64,000 nt of DNA from Anaerococcus sp. Marseille-P3625 (GTDB lineage Bacteria; Bacillota; Clostridia; Tissierellales; Peptoniphilaceae): assembly GCF_900232825.1 (NCBI RefSeq), contig NZ_OCTP01000008.1, forward strand, positions 40,702 to 104,701, given 5' to 3'. The position numbers and the translations under genes are program-made. Below the pieces are notes generated by a model. The model saw only the letters and a program-made list of their open reading frames with translations. It ran no database searches and was not told the DNA's origin. Below, piece by piece: positions 44,513 to 55,230 of the stretch (its first letter is position 1; each line of letters starts with the position of its first letter).

Positions 44513-45448
44513 TTATTCTATAATCTTCCAATTACTCCCGTTCTTTTCAAGTACCAAATCAAATTGAGATACCTGCGTTGCTTTGGTCTGCTGGTCGATA
44601 TACTCCACTGTCAGCGATACCGTGACTTGATTATCCTTACGATTGTGAATAGGATTTACCAGTTCTTGAAAGATGTACTCTTTTCCGATTGGTTTTAATA
44701 TCCCGTCATTCACATAGTAGGAAAGTTCACTGGCTGTCGCTGTAGGATAGAGCTTGAAGAACGTCGTTAAAAACTCATTGATTTCATTGGTTGTAATGGA
44801 ATCAACCGTCCCCTCACTTTCAATGGCTTTTGGTTTATAACTTGATTTCTTAGGTATGTTGGTAATGGTCGGATTCTTAACCAGTACCATATTTCCAGAA
44901 CCATCTACATAGACACTCACTATATAAGCAGAGTGGACGGTCTTTGTATTTTCTCCCTCTGTAATGAGCTGGTCTACACTGTAGGTTACATTAAACTCAT
45001 TGTCGCCAGTTGGCTCTACCGTCCATATCTGAAATCCTCTTACAGAAGACGATACAGGAATATCTTTGCGTACTGTATCAACATTGAGAGCTTGAAGTTC
45101 ATCTGTCAGATAGCCTTTTAGACTTTCCATTCGATTATCAATGGACTTATCGGATTGCTCCCATGAATAGTAGACTTTCGCAAAGTTCTCTACAAAATTT
45201 TCTACATGATGAGTATCAACGTATTCCTTTTCTATGATAGTTGTTTCGTGAATAGTATGAGTATCTATAGCTGTAAAGTGCTTGAATATCGCAAAGCTGA
45301 AACTAAGCCCTAAAAGTACCCACAAGGCAATCACAACCTTTTTATGAGGATTGACCTTATAGTAGACACGAGGTTTCTTTTCCTTTGGTATCTGTTTTTC
45401 TTTATTCTGATTTTTTCTAAATTTCATCATTAAATCTTCCTTTCTCAT
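44513..45448 (-). CDS. orf13: Tn916 Orf13 (TcpC-like conjugation protein)
   Basis: A 311-aa protein with one N-terminal transmembrane helix (VVIALWVLLGLSFSFAIF) and two NTF2-like external domains, as in TcpC/ConC. It is part of the mating-pore inner-membrane assembly. It overlaps orf14 by 4 bp. Confidence 0.92.
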   Translation of the reverse strand: MRKEDLMMKFRKNQNKEKQIPKEKKPRVYYKVNPHKKVVIALWVLLGLSFSFAIFKHFTAIDTHTIHETTIIEKEYVDTHHVENFVENFAKVYYSWEQSDKSIDNRMESLKGYLTDELQALNVDTVRKDIPVSSSVRGFQIWTVEPTGDNEFNVTYSVDQLITEGENTKTVHSAYIVSVYVDGSGNMVLVKNPTITNIPKKSSYKPKAIESEGTVDSITTNEINEFLTTFFKLYPTATASELSYYVNDGILKPIGKEYIFQELVNPIHNRKDNQVTVSLTVEYIDQQTKATQVSQFDLVLEKNGSNWKIIE

Positions 45449-46446
45449 TGTTTGATTCGTCCTGCTCCCACTAAATGCTGTTGCCAGTAGGGGCTTGTTA
45501 AGTCGGCATAACCGATTGGGTCGCCTGCATGAAACATACGGTTATTGCCAAGGTATATCCCAACATGAGTAATATAAGAGCCAGCGTTATAGGTAGAATG
45601 AAAGAAAACCAAATCGCCAGCTTGTGCTTCCGATAGTGGGATATGCTGGGTCACATCATATTGCTGTTGTGCGGTTCGTGGTAAGTTAATTCCAGCTTTT
45701 CCATACGTCCATTGTGTCAGTCCGCTACAATCAAAAGAAGTAGTCGGGGAAGCTCCACCGTAAACGTATCGCCAGCCCTCATATTTCAGTGCTTCGTCCA
45801 TGATGGCTTGTACCGTATCATCATCAAACTCTGTTGTGACAAGATACTGCGTTACCAGTTGCACATAAAACATATTGCCATAGTTGTATCGCCAGCCCCC
45901 ATTGATAGGTATGGCTATGGGATTGGGGTAAGACACTTTTTCGCCACCTGAATACTCTTTTGAGAAACTTTGAGCCAGTTCAAAGGTATATTTATTTCCA
46001 CGATTAGCCACATACCCTAAGAAACCACCACCATAATTGTAGGACTGGATAACCGATTCTAAATCTACACTGAGCCTTTCGCTACTGGCTAATAATTCAC
46101 TGAAATACTTCACACCTTGCTTAATGGATTCTTCTGTACTCAATGAATTAGGTGGAAGACCGAGGGATTCCGAGGACTGCATAACATCTTCCGCAGTACC
46201 GCCCGATTCCACCTGTATAATCGCAAGAAGTATGTTGACATATTCTTCAACGCCATATTCTTTGGCATATTTTTCTACCATAGGCTTATGAGCCAGCACT
46301 TCTGCGGAAACATTCACACCTCCATAATGAATATTGGAAATTCCGCTGTCCTGTTCATCTGAAAATAAAATGGCAACAAACAGAAGCAGTGAGAAGACCA
46401 TCAAGAATAATCCAGAACCACCAATCACTAAAGTTTTCAACTTCAT
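45445..46446 (-). CDS. orf14: Tn916 Orf14 (cell-wall hydrolase)
   Basis: A 333-aa bifunctional hydrolase. After a signal anchor come a lysozyme-like domain (LLAIIQVESGGTAEDVMQSS, catalytic Glu) and a C-terminal NlpC/P60 domain with FDCSGLTQW (Cys), HVGIYLGNNRMFHAG (His). It opens peptidoglycan for the transfer channel. Confidence 0.93.
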   Translation of the reverse strand: MKLKTLVIGGSGLFLMVFSLLLFVAILFSDEQDSGISNIHYGGVNVSAEVLAHKPMVEKYAKEYGVEEYVNILLAIIQVESGGTAEDVMQSSESLGLPPNSLSTEESIKQGVKYFSELLASSERLSVDLESVIQSYNYGGGFLGYVANRGNKYTFELAQSFSKEYSGGEKVSYPNPIAIPINGGWRYNYGNMFYVQLVTQYLVTTEFDDDTVQAIMDEALKYEGWRYVYGGASPTTSFDCSGLTQWTYGKAGINLPRTAQQQYDVTQHIPLSEAQAGDLVFFHSTYNAGSYITHVGIYLGNNRMFHAGDPIGYADLTSPYWQQHLVGAGRIKQ

Positions 46447-48620
46447 GGTTTCTTACCGACTTTCTTAATGGTGGCGGTTTTGATTGGTGGTCTACTTCTT
46501 GTATTTTGTAGTGGTACTCTTTGAACAGTAGACGGACGTTCTTTTGTGATTGGACGTTGTGAAGTTCTATCTGCTGTAGTGGTTGAAGTTGCTGGCTTTT
46601 GAACGGTTTTTTCTTGAACGGTATTGCCTTGGCGTTCCACTTTTGGACTTGAAAAATCGGACTTAACTGCTGGACGCTCTTGTTTGGCTTGTTGAGATTC
46701 CTTATATGAAGTCTGAATATTAGACTGTTTTGAGGTCTGTTCATCATGATATTGTTCTTGTCTTGTAGTCGGTCTTTCATGAACAGAAGAAGCAGGCTGT
46801 TTTTTCTGTTTGACCTGTTCCATTTCAGAGCGACGCTTCGCAATGGTTTTTCGCCTTTGTTCCTGCTGTTCCTTGCGTCCACTGGCTCTGTCCGCTTTGG
46901 TTTGAGAAATACTACTGGTTAAATCACGGACATTCTCTTTTACTTTGGATTTTCCTTGATATACTGCATATCTTGCATTGGTCGGCAAATCTTTAACCTG
47001 TTCTTTCAAACCACTAGCAGTGTCTACCATTCTGTCTTTGGTATCAGCTACTGTACCGATGGTTTGACCGATACGTTTTCCAAGTGTTGATTTTTCCTTT
47101 CCGTCTGGTCGGGAGTGATCTGCTTGTGTCCTTGCAGAACTCCCCGAACCCGACTGTCCTTTTTTACCTGTAACAATGGCAGACCCAGCCCCTAGAGTAG
47201 TCATGGAACGTCCAAGTTTCCGCTGTAGACGGTGCATGTGAGCGTGCATAAGCATACGAGGTTTTCTCATCACACGACTTCCCACACTTTGAGAATCGTT
47301 ACTCTGTAGAGAAAACATACTCATTAAATCGCCCAGCTTGAAGTAGATTCCTGCAAAGGTCACAATCTGTAGAAAAGCAATCAAAAAGAACGGATAACCA
47401 GCCGATAAGGTATAGAGCATGGTTGAAATACTAAATGCTGTCGTAATAATCAATGTGATTCCAGCTCGTGTCAAAATGGTATTAAAGAGCTTTGTTATGG
47501 CTCGTTTTGACATACCATCAAATGATGGAATCATGCTTAAAATAAAGCTCACAGGCAGAAACATAGCATAGATGATAAAAAGTACCTGCGAGAAAATCAT
47601 GATTCCTGTTAATAGGAATACAAATATGGAAATCCCAATATTGAAGACAAATAGGAAGAAGACTGTACCTAAACGGTTAATGGTCTTTGTAATGGTTAGA
47701 TTGGTATTGCTTCTGTCTTCAATTTCTTCCGCAACAATTTTTTCTCTGTCTTCGCCATTGTTGGAATCTGGGCTGGTGGAGAGCAGGCTTTCCACACGGT
47801 CAATACCGATACTTTCAATGTCTGAACTGTTGTATTGAAGCAGTAGCCACGGTTGCTGAACCTGTATGGAAAACAGGCTATCTCTGATTAAGTCCACGCT
47901 GTCCTTGCCTTGACTATCGGAATGGGGCATGACAATCTTCGTGCCAAGTGATAAACTGGCATTACTGATGTCTGATGAAAAGTCATTGATTTTTTTAATG
48001 TAGTCGGGAGCGTAGGCAATAAAGGAAGCCGATAGGATAAACACCAGCACAAAATTCATAATGGCATGAATTGCCTTTGTGGTTTCTCTCTTTATCAGTC
48101 CCGTATAGGCAACATAAACCCCAAGAACCAAAATCAAGAGTAAGAGGAATCCAACATAGAAACCCTCTGTTGAAAATCCGTTTGCACTCACACCAGCTAA
48201 GGTCTGCATATTCTTACCAATGGAATCTGCTGTAGCGGAAATGAAGTCTAAGGAATAGGCTTCCTGTACTAAGTAACCTGTCGCATTGGAAACATACAAA
48301 CTGATTGTCCAAATAAAATTGGTAATGGCATATAGTCCATACATGACCTGTTTTCCAATCCCGCCCGACCAGTTCCACGGAAGCCAGCCCCAGCTATTAT
48401 CCACATAAAAATCCAGTTGATAGTTTTCAAGTGGGTATCGGCTGTATTCATTTGCCACATTGACCGTATCATCTACCAAGCCCGCAGCTTGAACCACCGT
48501 TCCCAGCATGGCTAAAAGAAAAATGGCAATCACAAGTGTGAAAGCCACTGTCATTGCCACTTTACCTAGACGTTTCAGCGTCCAGTTTGATTTTATTCTG
48601 TTTACTATTGATGGTTTCAC
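46443..48620 (-). CDS. orf15: Tn916 Orf15 (TcpH/VirB6-like membrane protein)
   Basis: A 725-aa protein with about eight membrane helices in the first 440 residues and a long Lys/Gln/Arg-rich, low-complexity cytoplasmic tail (QEQRRKTIAKRRSEMEQVKQ). This is the central pore-forming subunit of the Tn916/pCW3-type type IV secretion system. Confidence 0.92.
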   Translation of the reverse strand: MKPSIVNRIKSNWTLKRLGKVAMTVAFTLVIAIFLLAMLGTVVQAAGLVDDTVNVANEYSRYPLENYQLDFYVDNSWGWLPWNWSGGIGKQVMYGLYAITNFIWTISLYVSNATGYLVQEAYSLDFISATADSIGKNMQTLAGVSANGFSTEGFYVGFLLLLILVLGVYVAYTGLIKRETTKAIHAIMNFVLVFILSASFIAYAPDYIKKINDFSSDISNASLSLGTKIVMPHSDSQGKDSVDLIRDSLFSIQVQQPWLLLQYNSSDIESIGIDRVESLLSTSPDSNNGEDREKIVAEEIEDRSNTNLTITKTINRLGTVFFLFVFNIGISIFVFLLTGIMIFSQVLFIIYAMFLPVSFILSMIPSFDGMSKRAITKLFNTILTRAGITLIITTAFSISTMLYTLSAGYPFFLIAFLQIVTFAGIYFKLGDLMSMFSLQSNDSQSVGSRVMRKPRMLMHAHMHRLQRKLGRSMTTLGAGSAIVTGKKGQSGSGSSARTQADHSRPDGKEKSTLGKRIGQTIGTVADTKDRMVDTASGLKEQVKDLPTNARYAVYQGKSKVKENVRDLTSSISQTKADRASGRKEQQEQRRKTIAKRRSEMEQVKQKKQPASSVHERPTTRQEQYHDEQTSKQSNIQTSYKESQQAKQERPAVKSDFSSPKVERQGNTVQEKTVQKPATSTTTADRTSQRPITKERPSTVQRVPLQNTRSRPPIKTATIKKVGKKP

Positions 48621-48622
48621 AT

Positions 48623-51070
48623 TTACACCTCTTTTCGCACAGGTGGTCTGGTATCAAAGGCATGGAGCAGTTCTTCAAATACAGGGTGGAACTGTATCAC
48701 ACCGACACGACCATATAAATCACTGATAAGGCATTGCCCGTTTTCCAAATCACGCAATCGCTTCTGATTGTTTTCGTCCTCTGGGTCTACACCAAAAAAG
48801 GCTAAGGTCTTTTTAATCTCGTTAAGGTCAGTGGAACGAAATGCAAATTTTAAGCCGAGGTTATTTTTCAGTTTTTCATCTAAGAGGTCGTCTGTATTTT
48901 GGGTCACGAAATATACCCCAGCGTTCATAGCACGACCAGCCCGAACCAGCTTCATAGATAGTGTTTTTCCTTGTGCTACCTGTAAAAAGCTCCATGCTTC
49001 GTCTAAATCTACAATCTTGAAAATGCTTCGGTCTGTATGGATAAAGTCTAAAGCAAAGGTACTAATGACAATCAGCATAGCAACGGATAAAAGCTCCATA
49101 GTGGTATATTCCTCAAAGGAAGTTTCCTTGTCGGGAAGTACCAAGTCCGCAACCTGTATAATGTTCAGTTGTTTTTCTAAGCTGATAGACTGCTCCACAT
49201 AACCATTACTGAATAATAAATGTGCAAAGTCATAGTCTGTAAAACTTTCGATATGGTCGGCTATACTGGTACTTAGTGGCGTATTCTCAACCCGTAATTC
49301 CTCAATCACTTTCATCAACCCTCGTACTTCACTATTGGTTACTGCACGAATGGCTTTTCTAAGGATTGGGAAGCGTTCCCCATCACGAGAGGAAATCCCC
49401 GTAAGGAATGTCAGAATATCAATAGCCAGTGATTCAGAATCTTTGGGATTTTTCATAATCACATAAGGGTCAAGTAAGCCTTTGTTTTTCTCATCAGAAG
49501 TCAGAGTGACGATATTGATTTCATGGGAAATCTCTGGCAAGGTTTCTTTCCATCTGCCACGTTCTGCTTTTGGGTCTACAATCACTGCTTGTGCCCCATA
49601 AAGCACCGCATAATAGACGATAAGGTTATTCGCAAAGGATTTACCACCACCCAGCGAACCAACAAAAGCCGACGCTAACGCATTGGTTACTGAACCCTTA
49701 ACCCCTTGACTGGCAAGAGCAGGTTTCAGATAGACATTGCGTCCAGTATCTAAGCTGTAGCCAACATAAATCCCCTCATTTTCCCCCAGCATTTGAGTAG
49801 CACCAAAACCTAAACCAGCGAGGAAATCAGAGGTCACGTATTGAATATAATCATTCATATAACGCTTGCTGGCAGGTAAAAATTCTTCATGTAAGCCGAG
49901 CATATCCCCAAATGGTCGTACCAGTTTTACGCTTAAATCGTCATAAAAATCTTTCACTTCATTACAACGACGTTTGAGTTCGTCAAGATCATTTGCTGAT
50001 ACCCTTACCACATAAGACAGCTTGTACATAGATTCCTTGCTTTGGTCTAAATTGGTTTCCAGCTCATTCACACTTTCCAGAGCTTCCGCCACATTGGAGC
50101 TGGTTTCATTATCACTTTGCCAAGCGTGGTTATCCAAGTCTTTCAGTTCTTTCTTTTTATTGCGGACAGTAGATAGGGCTTTACGATTCGCTACAATTTC
50201 CACATTCATTGACGTATCAATCGGGAATGTAAATTGCTGTTGCTGGTAGTAGAAGATTTCAGAGGACGGGAAGTCCAGTTCTCCGACAATGCTGTTAATG
50301 GTAAAGTAAGCTACATAGACGGTTTCATCTTCCTGCTGGATTTTCAAATATCGCTGTTTTTCTTCCACCAAACAGCGAGTAGGCTTAATCAAGTCATAGT
50401 ATTTAATCAGCGTTTCATTATCCAGCTTTTTCTTTGATAGATGGTACTCATACTCTTCATAGGCAGTGCCTGTCTGTCCGTAAAGGTGTTCAATCAGATA
50501 GCCGAAGTCGTCCTTATCTAACCTGCGGATTTTGAAACGACGAGAGATTTTATTTTCTAAGAGCTTTTCCATCTTCTGAAAACGCAGGATTTCATCATTA
50601 CTCATACTAACAAAATCGCCCATCAGCTTATGGTTCACATCATAGACAAAATCAGACAAAGCATTTTTTGCTTCAACGGTAAGACTTTTCATAGAAAACT
50701 CCTGATCGTTGAGAAGCAACTTAAAGCCGATAAAGAAACGGTAGTTCACTTGATTTTCGCCAATCATGGATATTAAAGCGTCTGTCTGTTGGTCGATTTT
50801 GTCATAGGCAACCGCTTTGAGCTTGCCAGCGACTTCATTTTTGGAACGCTCTTGTGCAGAACGTATGCTGGATTCTGTACTGATTTGTAAAGCATGAATT
50901 TTGCCATCACGATTTTGTGCGATAAGCTGTCTGAAAGAATCATGCACTTGTATTTTCTGTTCTGGACTTAGAAATGAGTAATTGTAAGGAACAAGCTCAT
51001 AGTAAGCATAACATTCCCCGTCTTTATTCCAGACGAGATTGTTTTCAATGTATTTAATTGGATATGCCAT
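48623..51070 (-). CDS. orf16: Tn916 Orf16 (VirB4-like conjugation ATPase)
   Basis: An 815-aa ATPase starting MAYPIKYIENN, the Tn916 length; an ATG 17 codons upstream overlaps orf17 and is rejected. Walker A is GSLGGGKS near residue 450 and Walker B is FKIVDLDEAW. It energises pore assembly. Confidence 0.94.
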   Translation of the reverse strand: MAYPIKYIENNLVWNKDGECYAYYELVPYNYSFLSPEQKIQVHDSFRQLIAQNRDGKIHALQISTESSIRSAQERSKNEVAGKLKAVAYDKIDQQTDALISMIGENQVNYRFFIGFKLLLNDQEFSMKSLTVEAKNALSDFVYDVNHKLMGDFVSMSNDEILRFQKMEKLLENKISRRFKIRRLDKDDFGYLIEHLYGQTGTAYEEYEYHLSKKKLDNETLIKYYDLIKPTRCLVEEKQRYLKIQQEDETVYVAYFTINSIVGELDFPSSEIFYYQQQQFTFPIDTSMNVEIVANRKALSTVRNKKKELKDLDNHAWQSDNETSSNVAEALESVNELETNLDQSKESMYKLSYVVRVSANDLDELKRRCNEVKDFYDDLSVKLVRPFGDMLGLHEEFLPASKRYMNDYIQYVTSDFLAGLGFGATQMLGENEGIYVGYSLDTGRNVYLKPALASQGVKGSVTNALASAFVGSLGGGKSFANNLIVYYAVLYGAQAVIVDPKAERGRWKETLPEISHEINIVTLTSDEKNKGLLDPYVIMKNPKDSESLAIDILTFLTGISSRDGERFPILRKAIRAVTNSEVRGLMKVIEELRVENTPLSTSIADHIESFTDYDFAHLLFSNGYVEQSISLEKQLNIIQVADLVLPDKETSFEEYTTMELLSVAMLIVISTFALDFIHTDRSIFKIVDLDEAWSFLQVAQGKTLSMKLVRAGRAMNAGVYFVTQNTDDLLDEKLKNNLGLKFAFRSTDLNEIKKTLAFFGVDPEDENNQKRLRDLENGQCLISDLYGRVGVIQFHPVFEELLHAFDTRPPVRKEV

Positions 51071-51446
51071 AAAATTCACTCCTAACTGCTGTAATGGCTT
51101 CTTGTGGCTGGTTTCTGCCAAGCGTTACTTTTTTTCCTGCATAGGTCAGCTTTGGTCGCAGTGCATAAGCAATGACAGACTTCAAAAATCCATAAGGCTT
51201 TTTACCATCAAAAGTTTTTGTAGACATAAACCATGTGAAAGCCACAGGAATCCCAAAGTATTTGAGAAATGCTCCCTCTATCATGGAAAGAGGGGGCAAG
51301 TTGCCAAGTATCATCACTGCAAAGAGTGACACGACAAACCATGTCATTTGCGTAAAGGTTATGGGAAACGGAAGTCTAAAATCATTGATAGAATACAGTA
51401 CCTTTTCCACAGACCAGATACTGGTATAGCTTCGTATTTTCTTCAT
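51054..51446 (-). CDS. orf17: Tn916 Orf17 (TcpE-like membrane protein)
   Basis: A TcpE-family protein (MKKIRSYTSIWSVEKVLYSI) with two central helices. ATG 51446 is preceded by GAAAGGA and begins at the TcpE domain; an ATG at 51560 would add 38 residues and is used in some records. It overlaps orf16 by 17 bp. Confidence 0.88.
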   Translation of the reverse strand: MKKIRSYTSIWSVEKVLYSINDFRLPFPITFTQMTWFVVSLFAVMILGNLPPLSMIEGAFLKYFGIPVAFTWFMSTKTFDGKKPYGFLKSVIAYALRPKLTYAGKKVTLGRNQPQEAITAVRSEFYGISN

Positions 51447-51534
51447 GTAATCAATCCTTTCATAAAAAATAGGGGTAGCTGATTGAGCCACCCCGTAAAA
51501 TAGAAAATCTGCCAGTAGTAATGTACCGACAGAT

Positions 51535-52032
51535 TTAATAGACGATTTCAAAAATCCCATGATTGGTTGAGATAAACGTTCCTGAAAGGTCTAAATCCCG
51601 ACCATAGGCTTGATAATCAATATAGTTTTGAAGACTAGCTGGTACTTCGCCTAAAGCACCCGTTTCTTCAATGTAGTAGCGTGCCACGTCATACATATCA
51701 TCACAATCGGAATGAATGATAATATCCTCTTGATGTTCGCTTAGTTCTTCAATGCTTGAAAAATGAGTGAGCAGAGCAGATAGCTCCGATTGTAATTCTT
51801 CGGGTAATTCCGATACCATTTCCCATAGTCGATTGAGTTCGCCAATGGAAGTGTATTCGTCAACCGTAAAGGGTAACTCGTAGTCATGAATGGCGTATTC
51901 CTCATATTCATCATTCAAGCCGATTTTCTCTTTGACTTCCTCAAAGTCAATGGGAAAGGTAAACCACGCACCGACCAATTCGCCCTCATTGTATTTGCCT
52001 AAATTCGCAATATAGACTTGCATATCGTCCAT
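51535..52032 (-). CDS. ardA: Tn916 Orf18, antirestriction protein ArdA
   Basis: A 165-aa, very acidic DNA-mimic protein (MDDMQVYIANLGKYNEGELV, later HDYELPFTVDEY). ArdA blocks type I restriction enzymes when the element enters a new host. Its length matches Tn916 Orf18. Confidence 0.94.
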   Translation of the reverse strand: MDDMQVYIANLGKYNEGELVGAWFTFPIDFEEVKEKIGLNDEYEEYAIHDYELPFTVDEYTSIGELNRLWEMVSELPEELQSELSALLTHFSSIEELSEHQEDIIIHSDCDDMYDVARYYIEETGALGEVPASLQNYIDYQAYGRDLDLSGTFISTNHGIFEIVY

Positions 52033-52148
52033 ATATTCACGTCCTTTCTTTGTAGAGATTCAAAAATCCCTACCGCACTTCGTTTGGTGTACCATTCCTT
52101 TGCGGAACATAAGAAAACCACTTATATTCCACAAAAGAACGGTTTTAT

Positions 52149-52370
52149 TTAAGCACCAATAATGCGATTGAATAGCTCTAGTAAAATGTCTTTTACTCCA
52201 GCAGCGTTGAAGACTAAGCCAACCGCAATAATCGCAATAATTAAAAAGCCAATCAGTTTGCTAAACTCACGCTTGAAGCCAAGATACAAGCCAATCACAA
52301 CGATTGCTAAAAGCACCAGTGATTGAGCGTTTGATAGAAACCAGTTATAAAGGTTTTGTCCAAAATTCAT
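52149..52370 (-). CDS. orf19: Tn916 Orf19 (TcpD-like small membrane protein)
   Basis: A 73-aa protein with two helices (SLVLLAIVVIGLYLGF and GFLIIAIIAVGLVFNAAGV). TcpD/ConD-type component of the transfer channel. SD GAGGAGAA precedes ATG 52370. Confidence 0.9.
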   Translation of the reverse strand: MNFGQNLYNWFLSNAQSLVLLAIVVIGLYLGFKREFSKLIGFLIIAIIAVGLVFNAAGVKDILLELFNRIIGA

Positions 52371-52412
52371 AAAAATGTTCTCCTCTCTATATTCAATGAA
52401 TTTGTATTTGAG

Positions 52413-53618
52413 TTATTTTTTTGTTGTTATCACGTCCTGTTCTTTTACTGACTGTTGCTTCAAAATCTGCTTGTGTCGGTCTGTCAGTTTCGCATGGTCG
52501 AGAATGTCTTTTACAACCTGCGTCTGGTTGATTTCATCAAGTTTAATCGCAACCTTTAAGGTCGGGGCAACTTGATGAGATAGCCAGTTCAGCGTCCTTT
52601 GGAAGGAGTAAGGCTCTGGTTTTGTGGTTAGTTTTAATCGTTCACGATTGTTCCCAATAAACCAAGCCCATTCTTCATTCAGTTTCCAATCAGAACGAGG
52701 TTTGGAATCGTCTTTATCTACAAAACGGATATACCGATTGATAATTTTAAAGGCGGTATGCTCTGGATTGTCATAGACGAGTAAATCACGGACTGCATAA
52801 TAGGCACGCTCATTTTTCAATCGAATCTCAAAACGGTTTTTTACTTCTGCGTCTTCAATGGGAATATCATTTTTCTTGTACTGCTCGTAGTCCTTTTCAT
52901 AGATACAGAAATAAACTTCACTTTGTAATGAACCGATATAGAGGGTGTTTCCCATACATTCCTTTTCCTCTTTGCGTACCAGTTCGCCACTGCGATAGCT
53001 TTTAAAACTGCGGAAGACGGAGATACATTCTTCCTGTTGGCACTTTTCAGTGAGTACAGGGATATTCAAAATCCCTGTCTTATCGTTAATGGCAAGGTCA
53101 AGGCGTTTCATCACACCGCCAGCCACCAAAACGTCCATAAAGAACTCATACCAGCTTCTTTGTTGTGCCAGAAGATAGCTTTCAAATTGTCTGCACCCAC
53201 GACCTTTCAATTCCACCAGAACTCCTTTGTCCAGTTCATGGGAGCAAAGGACGAATATGTCGCCTAAAGCATAATGCTCTGAATAAGAATAGAAACCATA
53301 GTCCTCATGAAGAAAATAGGACAGTTTCAGTTGTAAGATGTTTTCGACCACCTGCTGTACGTCTGTTGTCGGAAAGCGAATCCTTACATAATCAAACAGC
53401 ATTTCAAGGGGAGCGTCGGGATTGAAGCGTTCCAGAGCTTCCCAAAGGGACTGCTGTAAATCCTCTGATGGCTTGACTTTTCCTGTTTCAATATCGCTTA
53501 GATACTGCCTTGTAATACCAGTCGCAACAGCTAAACGGTTTTGAGATAGTCCATAAGCCAAGCGTTTTTCTTTTAAATGCTGTAACCAAGTTTGTTCATT
53601 CAGTAAAAATCCCTCCAA
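52413..53618 (-). CDS. orf20: Tn916 Orf20 relaxase (MobT, Rep_trans type)
   Basis: A 401-aa protein with an N-terminal helix-turn-helix (GLSQNRLAVATGITRQYLSD) and a rolling-circle-replication-initiator-like nuclease domain (about residues 90-330). It nicks oriT at 53734-53756. The adjacent oriT and the order before orf21 match Tn916. Confidence 0.94.
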   Translation of the reverse strand: MEGFLLNEQTWLQHLKEKRLAYGLSQNRLAVATGITRQYLSDIETGKVKPSEDLQQSLWEALERFNPDAPLEMLFDYVRIRFPTTDVQQVVENILQLKLSYFLHEDYGFYSYSEHYALGDIFVLCSHELDKGVLVELKGRGCRQFESYLLAQQRSWYEFFMDVLVAGGVMKRLDLAINDKTGILNIPVLTEKCQQEECISVFRSFKSYRSGELVRKEEKECMGNTLYIGSLQSEVYFCIYEKDYEQYKKNDIPIEDAEVKNRFEIRLKNERAYYAVRDLLVYDNPEHTAFKIINRYIRFVDKDDSKPRSDWKLNEEWAWFIGNNRERLKLTTKPEPYSFQRTLNWLSHQVAPTLKVAIKLDEINQTQVVKDILDHAKLTDRHKQILKQQSVKEQDVITTKK

Positions 53619-53699
53619 TCAAAAAGGCGTATGTCAACTTTTAAAGCCCATTTGACATACGCTGAAATTTTGTAAATCCCTTGTAACCAAAGGATTTTC

Positions 53700-53796
53700 T
53701 AATGTTTTTTTGACTGTTTCCTGTCGATTTGTACCCCCCTGTTAGATACGGGGGGGTTAAGTGCTGGCGTGGCTATTGCCACACCAGCCAGCAAGA
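53700..53796 (-). other. oriT: Tn916 oriT
   Basis: Between orf20 and orf21 lies the GC-rich hairpin CCCCCC (53734-53739) / GGGGGG (53750-53756) with loop TGTTAGATAC, the hallmark of the Tn916 origin of transfer and nick site. Bases 53619-53699 contain a further GACATACG dyad upstream of orf20. Confidence 0.85.
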
Positions 53797-55191
53797 TCAG
53801 TCCACACCTGCGACTTCCGCTTCGCACGTCGCCTGCGTGGACTGTCTGCTGTTGGATAACTTTTTAATTTCCTCCAAGAAATCATATCCTTTTGGTACAA
53901 GGGGAGTATAAAACTCTGATATGACACTTGTTCCTACATCAACATAGCCACGACCTTTGATTCGCTTTAAGAAGAAATCCTTTTGTACGTCACTGCCAAA
54001 CATCATGCCATAGCCCATTTCAGACATACGACCTAAAGCCACTCTGAAATTAAACTGATCACGGATTCCGTCGCCTAAATATTTTGCGTCTGGACGTTGA
54101 CAAGCCAGTATTAGAAAGAAGCCAGCTTGACGACCTAACATGACAATCTGTTTCAGCTTATTCATAACTGCGGTGTTTTCTTTTGTTCCCAGCATTTCCA
54201 TGAAAGCGACGTATTCATCAAAGATTAAGAAGTGTGCCGGGAGACCTAAGTAAGCATAATTTTTGCCAGTCTTATAGTTCTTCATCTGCTTCATTTCCTC
54301 ACTACGTTTCATCATTTCTTCATAGAATGTTTCAATGCAAGAAAGCAAGTCTTCTTTTCTATAGTAGACATTTGCCATCACAGAACCTAAGTCCGCAAGG
54401 TCAGCATTTTTCGGGTCAAGAATATACAGTTTTGAATCTGTATGAAGCAAGGCTTCAATCAGTGTCAGTATAAAGTAAGTTTTACCGCCACCTGTACCAC
54501 CAGCAATCAACATATGAGGGAGCTTATCATATTCCCACCATACGTTTTTCATTAAGCGAAGTTTACCATCTTTAGCTTCTACTTCATCAATAGAAATACG
54601 ACTGGCTATGGTGTCATAGAGCAAAGTATATTCCACATAGGAATCCTTTAACTCTTTATCCGTCAGCTCACAGTACAAGCCACTCTCTAATTTCTTTTCC
54701 AAGTGTAAGAGTTGGTCTTGATATTTTCCCAGCGTGATTTCCACCCGTATCTGTATCAAGCCATTTTTAAGTCGATAAAATATTTTGGGAAAGTAGGTTA
54801 TCTTTTCCTTAGTACGACTGGACGAATCTTTGAAGAAGCCATCTGTTTTGACCTGTTCCGATTCATACCACTTGTTTTCAAGTACCATCTTAGCCAGCTT
54901 TTGACGGTGGTACAGTTGTTTTACTGTATCATATCTATATCTTTTGAATAGAAATGCCACCAGCAAGCAGACAAGAATTGCGACACTAACACTAATAACT
55001 AAATAGGGAATGTGAATCTTGTCTACTTGTGATAGGTTAAAATCCTGCCAGTTGATCTGCTGGATTGTCTTCACATGAAACAGTCCGATAACCAGCAGGA
55101 AAATTGGCAGTAAGGACGCTACTGTAAAATGAAAGACTAAATCCTTGTCACTTGGGCGAATCCTTTTACCACGAATGCCAAACTGTTTCAT
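53797..55191 (-). CDS. orf21: Tn916 Orf21 (FtsK/SpoIIIE-like coupling ATPase, TcpA type)
   Basis: A 464-aa protein with two N-terminal helices and an FtsK-type ATPase domain: Walker A GGTGGGKT near residue 230, Walker B FLIFDEYVAF. It pumps the relaxase-DNA complex to the pore. Confidence 0.94.
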   Translation of the reverse strand: MKQFGIRGKRIRPSDKDLVFHFTVASLLPIFLLVIGLFHVKTIQQINWQDFNLSQVDKIHIPYLVISVSVAILVCLLVAFLFKRYRYDTVKQLYHRQKLAKMVLENKWYESEQVKTDGFFKDSSSRTKEKITYFPKIFYRLKNGLIQIRVEITLGKYQDQLLHLEKKLESGLYCELTDKELKDSYVEYTLLYDTIASRISIDEVEAKDGKLRLMKNVWWEYDKLPHMLIAGGTGGGKTYFILTLIEALLHTDSKLYILDPKNADLADLGSVMANVYYRKEDLLSCIETFYEEMMKRSEEMKQMKNYKTGKNYAYLGLPAHFLIFDEYVAFMEMLGTKENTAVMNKLKQIVMLGRQAGFFLILACQRPDAKYLGDGIRDQFNFRVALGRMSEMGYGMMFGSDVQKDFFLKRIKGRGYVDVGTSVISEFYTPLVPKGYDFLEEIKKLSNSRQSTQATCEAEVAGVD

Positions 55192-55230
55192 GCGGGATTT
55201 CCTCCTTTCTCTCTAGTGGAAGTAGCATGA